DNA of 64,000 nt, from assembly GCA_040285825.1 (NCBI GenBank), contig JAUPSS010000002.1:3162001-3226000 (forward strand), read 5' to 3'. Positions 11,026-20,625 of this stretch are shown here, piece after piece. The first letter of the stretch is position 1. Each line of letters begins with the position of its first letter. This DNA is from Eukaryota sp. TZLM1-RC (taxonomy: Eukaryota; Metamonada: BaSk clade). The translations under genes and the position numbers were made by a program. The notes below the pieces were generated by a model, which did not search any database, was not told the DNA's origin, and saw only the letters and a program-made list of their open reading frames with translations.

Positions 11026-11319
11026 AAAGATGATAGTGATCCAGAAAACGATTTTACCATTCATTCAATTGCTTACATACAATTGAAACATTCACAAAAC
11101 TTTTTACAAGAACCTTTGGAAATAGTCAGTTCTTGATGTTAAAAAAAGGTAAGAACATAATCACAAACGTTAAAAAAGAATTCACTGCTGCTTTTTTATT
11201 GCTGTTCTTTGAAATGTGCCCATTCCAATTTTATTTCACTGTTCTAATGATCTCTCTTTAGAAATTATTCTTTATTCCACAGAAACAAACAACCCAGCAT
11301 TGCATTAACCAATCAATTA
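11026..11319. other. intergenic; nothing recognised
   Basis: Short AT-rich spacer between the LINE fragment and the 3' end of the next gene, both on the minus strand. Confidence 0.5.
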
Positions 11320-12076
11320 TCAGCACATACTTGCAATTTCATCAGTTGTAACTTCCCTCTCACCAGTCAACCAAAATACCATTTCTTCATTCTGAAAATA
11401 AACTTTGACTCTGGCAAGATAACCATCCGAAGTTAAACACCACTCAGTTGAACCATGTGTGTACTGAGTACAACTTCTCTGGAAAATGCTCATTCCTCTT
11501 ATTCTGGTGACAGTGACGGTAGAACCTCTCTCAGCTTCAGGGTGAACGGTGAGTGCATCCAAAACAGTTTGAGACATGTCAGAGCATGAAGAAGTGGGAA
11601 TGCCACCGCGACACTTCTTGGAATCGGTACATAAGTGACTAGAGACGCCGTCAAAGTGATTTGAAATCCAAATATCCCGGGCATCAATGTCAACCATGAA
11701 TTCATGACCCTCAAAGAAGTCACGACCATAGAATCGTCGAATCTTCTGTGGGCTTTGATAGGGCTCATCTGCATCCAAGGCCGCAATAGCGACAATGACA
11801 ACGATACACAAGACCAGTAGGGATCCACCAACAATCCCTACGATGATCCAGGGATTGGTACTTTTTCTTTGATTAGTTTTTCAGTCGAACATACTTCGAT
11901 TGGTAAGAGGGTGGGTAGCTTTGTTGCATCATTACGGGTTGTTGTTGAACTGGTTGAGCTTGTTGAAGCACATGAGTTGGGGGTTGCATCGGAACAGCTG
12001 TCTCACCTGTACCTTGTACTGCAGCAGGGTACATGGGCTGGTTCTGTTGGGACTGGGGTTGGGTAGGATGATTCAT
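11320..12076 (-). CDS. type II membrane protein with one RRFYGRDFF ectodomain (spliced)
   Basis: Exons 12076-11895 and 11866-11320 encode 242 aa. The tail starts MNHPTQPQ and is Gln/Pro-rich, ends in SKKSTNPW, and is followed by a helix (IIVGIVGGSLLVLCIVVIV). The ectodomain of ~145 aa opens IRRFYGRDFF and has six conserved Cys (HLC, KKC, SSC, a Cys in the QRSCT segment, EWC and the terminal Cys). The gene and its upstream ~110 bp are duplicated at 14.7-16.0 kb, where the ectodomain is doubled. I do not recognise the domain. A surface or secretory-pathway membrane location is inferred. Confidence 0.82.
11867..11894 (-). other. 28-bp spliceosomal intron
   Basis: On the coding strand it reads GTATGT...CTAATCAAAG. 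The paralogue's intron is 32 bp. The 4-bp difference would shift the frame if translated, yet both genes splice to the same SKK(S/R)TNPW frame, so the segment behaves as an intron. Confidence 0.88.
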
Positions 12077-12188
12077 GATTGGAAGAAGTAAAATATTTGT
12101 TTCAATGATCCTTTTTCAAAAGTCCAAAATTCTTTCCTTTTTTGGACCCTTTTTCTTCATGATTGATCAGTGAAATATCGAAACTACG
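12077..12188 (-). promoter_or_regulatory. duplicated 5' region of the membrane-protein genes
   Basis: This sequence is nearly identical to 15921-16030 upstream of the paralogue, including a C/T-rich stretch and the block reading AAAGGGTCC on the coding strand. The duplication therefore carried the upstream region with the gene, consistent with a shared promoter and 5' UTR. Similarity ends at about 12188. Confidence 0.55.
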
Positions 12189-12599
12189 TTCAAGACGAGA
12201 ATGTGTGATTTGTTTCAAAAACTCTTGACTGATCATTATTCCATTTGTATTCATACAAATGCTATGGTTGTCCCTAAATAATTGATACAATATGTTCCAA
12301 ATAACCACCAGTTTTGATCAGAAAAATGGCACACGATTACTTGAGAACTACATCTTGTTTTGGCTATTCATCATCAGTGCTTTGTGTACACAAATCCTTA
12401 TTGATATTAATACAAGTTGACAATAATGGTTCTAACAAGGACCACTCAAGAATTATAGAAATTTAAAATGCTCCCCTCGAACTTCACAAAATTTATTAAT
12501 TAAAATGTAGACAGATAATCTGTTTGAAAATATCTGCAACTTGGATATCAACTTGCAACTTGCTCTTGATCCACAACATCTTCATTCATTACTATTAAA
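12189..12599. other. intergenic; nothing recognised
   Basis: AT-rich spacer of about 400 bp between the duplicated promoter region and a decayed LINE. Confidence 0.5.
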
Positions 12600-13390
12600 A
12601 AAGCTTGTATGTGAGAATAAGTCATCAAATGCGTCGCTGTTTGTGACCATTGTGCCGCGATGGTTTGGATCATGAAGTTGAAGATAAAGTTGAAGCGTTT
12701 GTGACCAAAATGAGATTAAATCTGAATATGTCAAATGACGAACTTTATTTGAAAGAAACCTGTATTTGTTCTAATTCAGCACATCCCACTTTGTGTCACG
12801 CTCTGAAATGTCCCAAATTGGATAACTCATCGATCTTTATTGCATGATGTTGATAGAGACACTGTTTTAATATGGAAAGAAATACAAGAATCTCATGCAT
12901 TAAGGAGACTTTGCGTAGAGAAACACTATCATGAAACAAGTTTGGTTCTCATGACAGAAAGGATGTATACTGTGTTTGTGATGTCTCTGATGTTATTGGT
13001 GATTTTGGCTATTGTAATGTTGCAAATGATCCTTTGGTTCAAATAAGGAAACTTAATCCTGTAAAAGATCTTAAAAATAAAGCTAATGAAAAACGTATAA
13101 ATTTTGACAAAGATTTGTAAGAAGCTAATACTAATAGAAGCAGACCACTTGTTTTTATTGCTTTCCCATTTTCTATAAACAAAAAACTATCAATACAAGC
13201 AGGGACTTTTTTGAATGCTCTCCAAAAAATGGTTCAAGAACAAACAATGAAGAGATTTGATGTCTTTTGGTGGCGGTGGTAAATTCAAATCGCTACAATT
13301 CAGAGATTACCTCAGTTTTCTTATTGAATAAGAGAAGCCGTTGGGAGAAAAGATGCAAATTAGAATTTTTTTAGAAAATATTGTGGTTCA
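12600..13390 (+). pseudogene. decayed LINE 3' coding part (family III)
   Basis: Short pieces in different frames spell a degraded restriction-like endonuclease region: a C-x-C...H...C knuckle (CICSNSAHPTLCHALKC near 12770), then a DVIGDFGYCNVANDP stretch (near 12985), and from 13140 FIAFPFSIN with a tail of QKMVQEQTMKRFDVF. The same FIAFPFSIN and QKMVQE(K/Q)T motifs occur in the fragment at 50551-50800 on the minus strand, which defines the family. Many stops; not functional. Confidence 0.6.
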
Positions 13391-14688
13391 TTGAATTGAG
13401 ACCCATTAGTTCTAATTTGAACTTATCAGGTGTTGTTGCTAAATAAGATTTTTACCAAAAAAGAAAAATCAACATTAAACTCTGAAACAATTACATGTAC
13501 ACCATGGTTTGTTTTCTAGAATTTGATCTATTCTACTGAACAAAAATTCAATTTTGAAAAACGGGTATTCATGTGATTTGGAGTCATGAGACAGCTGATA
13601 CTTTGAGAACATGGCTTGTTCCTCATTTACACGCATGAGTTTTGCTAAAAATGATCAATGCAAGAACGCCACATAATGTCCATAACAGAATGAATTAAAT
13701 CTCATGCAGATATAGCACAATTGTTGAAACGGGTTGTCCATTATACACTAGAACTTTCGTAAAAAGCGATACATCAAGCATCATATCAAGAAATCGTCAG
13801 AACAAGAATTGATTTCCAGTGAAGTCAACATGAATGTGCTTTTTTGGTAGCAATTTATACCTATTAGAAACCTATCTTTTACCGTTTGCTGAGGCAAAAA
13901 TAGTCACTAATTAAGAAAGATTTTGATGTATGATCAGCATCCACAGATTCAAGTAGCTGTCTGTTATAATTCAAATATACGAAACAATACATCGCATAAT
14001 TCTCATTTTGGATTAAAAAATCTTAAGTACAAGCATGCGTATTCATTTATATTTTGTCCAAAATTAAATAAGTCATGATAAAAAGAAACTGAATTTGAAA
14101 CTTTAATAAAATACTTTTGAAGAAGCTGTTCAAATATAACTTCACAAATAGAACTGATGTGTTTTGTTACCGTTCTTGATACGTTTTCACCTCATTGTAT
14201 AGACGAAACTGGTCTGCTTGCTTCCTTGTTATATTTGCTTTCATTATTTGAACATAATTTTTTTAGGGATTGTTGCTTTTCGTGCACTCAACATAAACAA
14301 TAAATACAGAAGTTTAAGTACATGATGACGTGATTACGTTCCTAAAGAGGCAAGTCGTGAATTTCACAGAAAAGTATTAAAAGTGTTCAATTAACTTTTC
14401 AGGACCAAAATTTTTTTGGAAATTGTTCAAACAAAATAAGCTTGCACCAATAATTTTTTTCTAGCAAACAAAATTCCAATCAGCTTTTGCAATTCAAAAG
14501 ATGAGCTACTTAACACCTATTTGCAAACTTTGGTTAGTGGTCGTTTTTAATGTCTGCTTAAAATAAGAGATCTCAACTATTCGTTAAATGTAAAATTGTA
14601 ATGGTTAATAAATCATGTGGAAACTTGTTTATTTATTTATTTTGGAAATATGAATATTTGCACTTTATTTCAAACAAATGTAACAATT
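13391..14688. other. intergenic; nothing recognised
   Basis: About 1.3 kb of AT-rich sequence without a supported gene; it ends at the 3' end of the two-domain membrane-protein gene. Confidence 0.55.
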
Positions 14689-15920
14689 TTAGCATTGAGC
14701 TGCAATTTCGTCAGATGTAACTTCCCTTTCTCCAGTCACAGAGTATAACTTCTGTTCACCGTCGACCATCATTTCAATGCTGATAAGATAGCCTTCATTA
14801 TTCAAGCACCACACAGTAGTACCATAAGTGTAGAGGGTACAGACTCTTTGCCAGGTGCTAAATCCCCTAGTTCTGGTAATTTGGACGGTATCACCTCTCT
14901 CAGCATCAGGATGCACTGTGAGTGTATCGAAGACTGTTTGAGACATAGAGGAACATAACCATGTAGGACTACCATTGAGACACTTTTTGGAATCTGTACA
15001 TAGGTGTGTGTCTCCGTCAAAGTGATTTGATATCCAAATATCACGAGCATCAATATCGATCATAAATTCATATCCATGGAAAAAGTCTCGGCCGTAAAAT
15101 CTACGAATCTTCTGAAGATCTTTTGGTGGAAGATCTGGATCAACTGGATCATCTGGATCAACTGAGCATTGGTCTGTAATTTCGTTGGATGTAACTTCCC
15201 TTTCACCAGTGATGTGGAAGGTCATTTCTTCATTTTGAAACCAAACGTTGACGGTGGCGAGATAGCCACCAGAAGTCAAACACCACTCAGTTGAACCATG
15301 GGTATATTTAGTGCATGTTCTACTATAAGTGTTTCCTCCGCGAATTTCGGTAATAGTAACCGTAGAACCTCTCTCAGCATCAGAATTCACTGTGAGTGCA
15401 TCTAAAACTGTTTGAGTCATGGAGGAACATGTTGATGTAGGACTACCATTGCGACACTTCTTAGAATCTGTACATAGGTGGGTATCACCATCAAAGTGGT
15501 TTGAGATCCAAATATCACGGGCATCAATGTCCACCATGAATTCATGGCCCAGGAAGAAGTCACGACCATAGAATCGTCGAATCTTCTGTGGGCTTTGATA
15601 AGGCTCATCTGCGTCCAAGGCCGCAATAGCTACAATGACAAATATACACAAGACCAGTAGGGATCCACCAACAATCCCTACGATGATCCAGGGATTGGTA
15701 CGTTTTCTTTGATTAGTTTGTCAGTCGATTTAACATACTTCGATTGGTAAGAGGGTGGATAGCTTTGTTGCATCATTACGGGTTGTTGTTGAACTGGTTG
15801 AGCTTGTTGAAGCACATGAGTTTGGGATTGCATCGGAACAGCTGTCTCACCTGTACCTTGTACTGCAGCAGGGTACATGGGCTGGTTCTGATGGGACTGG
15901 GGTTGGGTAGGATGATTCAT
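14689..15920 (-). CDS. type II membrane protein with two RRFYGRDFF ectodomains (spliced)
   Basis: Exons 15920-15739 and 15706-14689 give 399 aa. The tail (MNHPTQPQSHQNQP) and TM helix are nearly identical to the gene at 11.3 kb. The ectodomain is duplicated: two ~145-aa units, each opening IRRFYGRDFF with WISNHFDG and six Cys, joined by an Asp/Pro linker (DPDDPVDPDLPPKD). A one-domain gene and two-domain genes side by side indicate recent duplication within and between genes. Function is not known; extracellular binding is a guess from architecture. Confidence 0.85.
15707..15738 (-). other. 32-bp spliceosomal intron
   Basis: GTATGT...CTAATCAAAG on the coding strand, with a 4-bp insertion relative to the 28-bp intron of the paralogue. 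Splicing gives the same SKKRTNPW junction. Confidence 0.88.
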
Positions 15921-16030
15921 GATTGAAAGAAGTAAAATATTTGTTTCAATGATCCTTTTTCAAAAGTCCAAAATTCTTTCCTTTTTTGGACCCTTTTTCT
16001 TCATGATTGATCAGTGAATATCGAAACTTC

Positions 16031-16609
16031 GCTTAACATTACTTCAGTCTGCGTGGCATTTCCTTCAACACAAATTAGAATCAAAGTCAATCAACCGAGC
16101 ACATTCATATACTACCACGACGAACATTTCATGGATTAGTATTGATTCAAATAATTTTGCAAGTGAAGGATGTTGAAGGCTGAAAGAAGAAATTGATATT
16201 ACAACTCTGTCATCAGTCTGCAATGGATAAGGCAACTTGGGAAATATACAGAATCAAGCACTCCTTTCTACTACGGGAAGGACGTTGATCGTTCTACCAA
16301 TGCTGTCCCAACCAATGCATCACAACATTGTCCTAGACAGCTTGAATAATATTGAAATGAGGAAGGCTTAATGTGGATGATGTCAAAATCTTTAGTTGTT
16401 TCTTGTTAGAAATCCGACCTGTCAGAAAAGCCCCCACCCAATGGCTGACAGGTCACCTATCTAAATAGGGTCGGCCGACCCAAATCCGACTCAAGCCAGA
16501 TTCAATATTTCAACTCCTTCTCTATGATGATGTGATTTGGCGCTATTTTTCAAAAATGGAAACAAGTGAAGAAGAAGAGTGGGAGACTTTGGTAACAGTA
16601 ACAGTTGAA
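16031..16609. other. intergenic; nothing recognised
   Basis: Spacer between the membrane-protein gene and the left end of the Fanzor-like element. The exact left end of that element is not resolved. Confidence 0.45.
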
Positions 16610-16694
16610 AGGTAAATCGAGCTGATGCTGCTGACCACTAATAGAGTTACATTGGATAGGCATTTGATACCATTGTGATAATTAGCAAACAATT

Positions 16695-17801
16695 TGAAAT
16701 GGCAATCACCATGTCAGACATCTCTCAGCGAGATTCTCCTGACAGTTCACATTTTTCTAACATCATGCAGCGAAACGATGAAAAGGATGACGAGGTAATG
16801 AACCATAAATGAATACACAAATAAAATAGAGAATTACAACATCTGTTTGCAGATCAAATCATTAAAGTTCGTTTTTCCACAAATCCATTCAATGTCATAT
16901 ATTTTCTTTCTCATGCTCCTCATGTTGATCTTTCTTCATGTTGTTTTGTTATTGTTTATTGCTATTGTTCTTGTTTTTACAGCTCTACTACCCCCACTAC
17001 TTCTGCTACTCCCACCAGATTACATCTTTTATTGAAATTGATATGAATATTGATGCAGAATTATTCTCTAACGAGGAAACTTTGCTTCGTAGATTTTGAA
17101 ACCTTATTGGCAATTATCAACCACAATGTTTATTGAATCACAATTTAATCAAATTTGATTTAGAAATATTGAAAAATCGATTCAATGAATATATCTATGC
17201 ATTTTCCACTGTTTCAAAAAATCCAATGGTGGATGTACTCAATCAACTTTCACCAAGATGGAGAGAAGTTGTCATCAGGGAAATTGGCTTTAATCTTTGA
17301 CATACTCTGGTTTTTGCCAACAAATTTATTGGAATACCCTACGGATATGGATTACGCAACCTGGCATATAGAATGATAAATGAAAAGAAAATCAAACTTC
17401 ATCAGGAATTTTCCCATTATTGACAAATTGATTGTTTAGCTGCTTCCTTTATGGTACAAAATTCAATTCAATATGGGTTTTTTGATTGTATTATTTGTCT
17501 GAAACTTTTCGTGCAGTTTCAAAAAGACAAATTCATTTTATCATCTTATAAAACCATTCGAGCAACCGTCAACTCAATGGTTAAACAATCAAATGTGATA
17601 CTCAAATTGAGAGAAACTGCTGTAAAATTTCAACAATTACGTATTCACACCACATGTTGCTTAAAGCTGTATTCACAGTCTTGTTTTGAACGTAATTTTA
17701 AACCACCACGAATATCTGCCCAATTATATGAATCATTAATGGCCAGAATTCGTTATATTTCAGCTGAGTATTATGGGCAAACAATGGTAAAATCAAAAAG
17801 T
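16695..17801 (+). pseudogene. exonuclease-like N-terminal part of the long Fanzor-like protein, copy A
   Basis: A likely start is MAITMSDI near 16698, as in copy B. From 17043 to 17801 a single frame runs with three in-frame TGA. It contains NHNLIKFD (17136-17159), which fits the Exo II motif (N-x2-3-F-D) of PolB-type DEDDy exonucleases, then a segment ending LAYRMINEKKIKL, then YGFFD (17472-17486), which fits Exo III (Y-x3-D). Copies B and C supply Exo I (FDLET, IDIEA) before it. A hydrophobic run at 16847-17035 replaces the Exo I region here. After Exo III the protein continues helical to the Gypsy insertion. Confidence 0.6.
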
Positions 17802-17954
17802 AATGGTCTTGGCTGTTGGTTATTGTCTGACATACAATATGGAGTAACAGGAGTGTAATTTATTACGAAGAGGAATTGTATTCTCTCTTCTTAAGCTAAC
17901 AGGCGGAATACTAATAACTAAACTATTAACTATAAATACTATTCAAGACTAACA
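17802..17954 (-). repeat. Gypsy-2 3' LTR
   Basis: Opens TGTTAGTCTTGAATAG on the minus strand. It is nearly identical to the copy at 25034-25186; the visible difference is at the outermost base. It is preceded on its strand by the purine tract ending GGAAAAGGCAG. Confidence 0.93.
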
Positions 17955-17973
17955 CTGCCTTTTCCTCTCTTTC
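17955..17973 (-). promoter_or_regulatory. Gypsy-2 3' polypurine tract
   Basis: On the minus strand this is GAAAGAGAGGAAAAGGCAG, immediately before the TGTT of the 3' LTR. It primes plus-strand synthesis in this element type. Confidence 0.75.
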
Positions 17974-18490
17974 GAGCGACGAGCCCTGGAAGCTCTAGTC
18001 ACAGGAGGTGAGTTAATGGAATTATGACGCTTCTTGGGAGGAGCGGATTTAGTACGGCGACGTGCTTTTGAAGTCTTGATAAAGTCTTTATACGCGGCAG
18101 TATTTTGGACTGTAGACACATGCTCAGTGGTGATCTCTTTTCCCGGCCATTGCACTTGGCAAAAGTCACCTTCCTGACTGAGCACTTTTTCAATGATGTG
18201 TTCTTCGACATCACCTGCAGCGACCCAGGAGTGGAACTCATCGTTGGTGGGCAAGCTGGAGTGCCAGGGTGCTAAATGTTTGACGCTAGCTTGGATAATC
18301 GTACCTGTCCAGAGATTCTGAATATTCACAGACGAATTGGATACGATTTCGGTAATTAGGAAGGGTCCTAAATAGTCTCCGTGAAGCTTAGCGGAAGAGC
18401 CAGATGCTCTCAATACCAATTGACCAACTTCAAAAGGGTTTGGAGTTGACGATCTAGTTAGCTTGGAAGCTTTGGAAGCTTGATGGTGTG

Positions 18491-18513
18491 CTGCCTTTTC
18501 CTGTTTCTCTTTC
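18491..18513 (-). promoter_or_regulatory. candidate central polypurine tract of Gypsy-2
   Basis: The minus strand carries a purine-rich run whose last 12 bases, AGGAAAAGGCAG, are identical to the end of the element's own 3' PPT (17955-17966). It lies in the integrase frame (RRLKEKQEKA), the homologous place to the internal PPT copy of Gypsy-1. Confidence 0.55.
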
Positions 18514-18769
18514 AATCTTCGAAATTTAGATTGAATTTCTTGAATAAAAGATGACTCAGACGTCGAGCTTTCAATGATTTCAAGAATTTTGCCAGGGTCT
18601 GATCTGGGAGACAATCTGAGCCAAAGATCACTTGGTATGGGGTGTGGTTGGTAATTGAGCTCTTGGAAGAGTTGATCAATAATTGCACATAAGGCAAGTA
18701 TTCAGACCACACATCGTAGGCATTGGAGTCTACGAGCAATTTCCGTAGGTTTTGCAGGATGTCTCTGTG

Positions 18770-19339
18770 TCAGCGCTCTACCAGGCCGTTGGACGGAGAA
18801 AACCTAGGTATTGACTTTGACACCTCTATGCCTAAAAATTTGCTTAGTTCGTCAAAGACAGCCTTGGAAAATTCGGGTCCATTATCGCTGTGGATTTGAA
18901 ATGGAATACCGAAGATGGCACAGACTTTCCAGATTAATGCATCTGCAGTAAGATTAGCGTTTATTTTTTTTAGAGGCACGATGATCGTGAACCTAGAGAA
19001 GCTGTCGATAAATACAAGGATGTATTTGTAGCCTTCTTGATCTTCTGGAAGAGGACCAATAACGTCGGCGTTGACGCGAGCAAAAGGTCTGTCAGCCCAC
19101 AATGAACCGGTTGGGGGAACATGCAGTTTGGGAACTGGCTTTGTTTTCTGACAGGAGGGGCATTCTTGGACGTGCTTATTCATGTCGGTGAGCATGTTTG
19201 GCCACCAATAATCGCTGTTCCTGAGCTTGTTGAGGCTTTCAGCTTTGCTTGGATGGCCTCCTTGCAGAAGTCCATGCAACAAGTTAAGGGTGTCCTTAAT
19301 GAGTGATTTGGGAATCACTATCTTGTTGTCGTGAGTCAT
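18770..19339 (-). CDS. Gypsy-2 integrase zinc domain and catalytic core (fragment)
   Basis: A 189-aa open piece. It starts with the HHCC domain (HGLLQGGHPSK ... CPSCQK) and continues into the core with VNADVIGPL (Asp), IHSDNGPEFSK (Asp) and SNGLVER (Glu). It ends at a TGA that replaces an expected Trp. A frameshift at ~19340 separates it from RNase H. Confidence 0.88.
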   Translation of the reverse strand: MTHDNKIVIPKSLIKDTLNLLHGLLQGGHPSKAESLNKLRNSDYWWPNMLTDMNKHVQECPSCQKTKPVPKLHVPPTGSLWADRPFARVNADVIGPLPEDQEGYKYILVFIDSFSRFTIIVPLKKINANLTADALIWKVCAIFGIPFQIHSDNGPEFSKAVFDELSKFLGIEVSKSIPRFSPSNGLVER

Positions 19340-19803
19340 ATATAAATCAAGATGATTGTTATGAACACAGTTGTGAAGGAGGGGTCTTTGGAAGCTATGG
19401 CAAGCTTCTGTTCGGACCTAATCCTACAGAGCCATGGCTCGAAAATAGGCAGGTCGTTGGAACATCGTTCTCTGATGACCATGATACGTTCGAAGTTGTT
19501 TAAATCTTCGATGTAGTATCTTTCATTTTCTGTTCCATCAATTTTATCAATGTAAAATATTGGATGAAAATTTGGAGGCATTTGATGGGACAAATGATTG
19601 ATCTCTTGATGGTCTATAGGCGGAACTATTCGAGACAACATATCAGCCCAGAAGTTACCTTCCCCTTTGGTATGTACCAAATCAAAGCAGAATTCAAAGA
19701 ATATGGGTAACCATCTTGTTACAATTCTGTTCTTTTCAGGAGCCGTGAACATGTAGGTAAGGTTTTGATGGTCTGTGAATATAACCAGTTTCCTTCCTTT
19801 CAA
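19336..19803 (-). CDS. Gypsy-2 RNase H C-terminal part (fragment)
   Basis: 155 aa in the same frame as the upstream pol pieces, beginning just after a TAA at 19804. It includes FTDHQN and VHTKGEGNFWADMLSR, the end of the RNase H domain and the connection to integrase. The frame then runs off into IILIYI at the frameshift. Confidence 0.83.
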   Translation of the reverse strand: MKGRKLVIFTDHQNLTYMFTAPEKNRIVTRWLPIFFEFCFDLVHTKGEGNFWADMLSRIVPPIDHQEINHLSHQMPPNFHPIFYIDKIDGTENERYYIEDLNNFERIMVIRERCSNDLPIFEPWLCRIRSEQKLAIASKDPSFTTVFITIILIYI

Positions 19804-20613
19804 TTAGTTTTCAAAACCACTTTGAGTTAACATGAGTAGGATAGCATAGAGTTCCTTTTGGTTTGTCGGCCAGTTCTTTTGCGAGTTGGTTAACAACCGG
19901 CTGAAGAAGCTGATAGGCCTACATTTCCTGTTGATCAGGGGGGTACCGGGGTCGACTTGTTCGATTTGTTCCCATATGACGCCGCCTACAGCAATGTCGG
20001 ATGTATCGCAACTAATTAAAATTTGGTTTTCCAGCGGAGGTAAGCTGAGCGGCATGTGCTTCGCTATCAGTTGTTTGATCTTTTGAAGGAGTCCGTCGTG
20101 CATGTCGGTCCATTGAAGGCGTTGCGCGCGGGGTTTGGGTTTAACGTTGGAGTTATTTCCATCCTTCTTAGTCAATCTGATGATAGGAGCGATGAGCTCA
20201 GATACCTGAGGAAGCCATTCTCTAATGAAGTTGACTGATCCTACCAGGCTGCGGACGTCTTTGATTGTCTTTGGTCTAGGTAGATTCAGCAAAGATTCAA
20301 CGCGAGTGGGATCGATAGTCCGTTGTTTGTTTTGGAAAACACTGCCCAGTATCTTGATTGGGTGTCTGGAAGACACGAAATGGCACTTTGGAAGTCCCAA
20401 GGAAACTCTTTTGCATCTGGCTTGATCAAGGACGCGACGGAGGCGTTCAATGATTTCGTCAAAGGTTGAACCTACGACTATGATGTCATCTATGTAAATG
20501 AAGACACCGTTTTCAGAGAAGATGTCAGCCATGACGTTTTGGAAAACGGCTGGGACATTCTTTAGGCCAAAAACTGCACGTTTGAACATGATGCTTTTGC
20601 CAGGAATGCTCAA
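19804..20613 (-). CDS. Gypsy-2 reverse transcriptase palm/thumb and RNase H start (fragment)
   Basis: 269 aa, in frame with the preceding piece, from which a single TGA (20626) separates it. It contains the RT sequence AVFGLKNVPAVFQNVM, the catalytic YIDDIIV, and RNase H SCDTSDIAVGGVIW and QKELYAILLML. Apart from the stops, the protein is well preserved and aligns residue by residue with Gypsy-1. Confidence 0.9.
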   Translation of the reverse strand: MSIPGKSIMFKRAVFGLKNVPAVFQNVMADIFSENGVFIYIDDIIVVGSTFDEIIERLRRVLDQARCKRVSLGLPKCHFVSSRHPIKILGSVFQNKQRTIDPTRVESLLNLPRPKTIKDVRSLVGSVNFIREWLPQVSELIAPIIRLTKKDGNNSNVKPKPRAQRLQWTDMHDGLLQKIKQLIAKHMPLSLPPLENQILISCDTSDIAVGGVIWEQIEQVDPGTPLINRKCRPISFFSRLLTNSQKNWPTNQKELYAILLMLTQSGFEN

Positions 20614-20625
20614 GGCTGTTTTCTG

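Larger units (their letters stand above)
17949..18739 (-). pseudogene. Gypsy-2 integrase C-terminal domain and chromodomain-like tail
   Basis: Two overlapping frames (18739-18512, then 18614-17949) cover the end of the integrase: YVQLLINSSKSS, the linker RRLKEKQEK, the small barrel (KLHGDYLGPFLITEI), then a chromodomain-like IIEKVLSQ...CQVQWPG and a basic tail ending SKERKRQC. The stop lies within a few bases of the 3' LTR. A TGA at 18770, where Trp is expected (VER-x-HRD), and a frameshift separate it from the core. Confidence 0.82.

Noticed and set aside
16847-17035. 62-aa strongly hydrophobic open frame
   Set aside because: It lies inside the decayed N-terminal part of copy A and is made of T-rich sequence; no start context or homologue in copies B to D.
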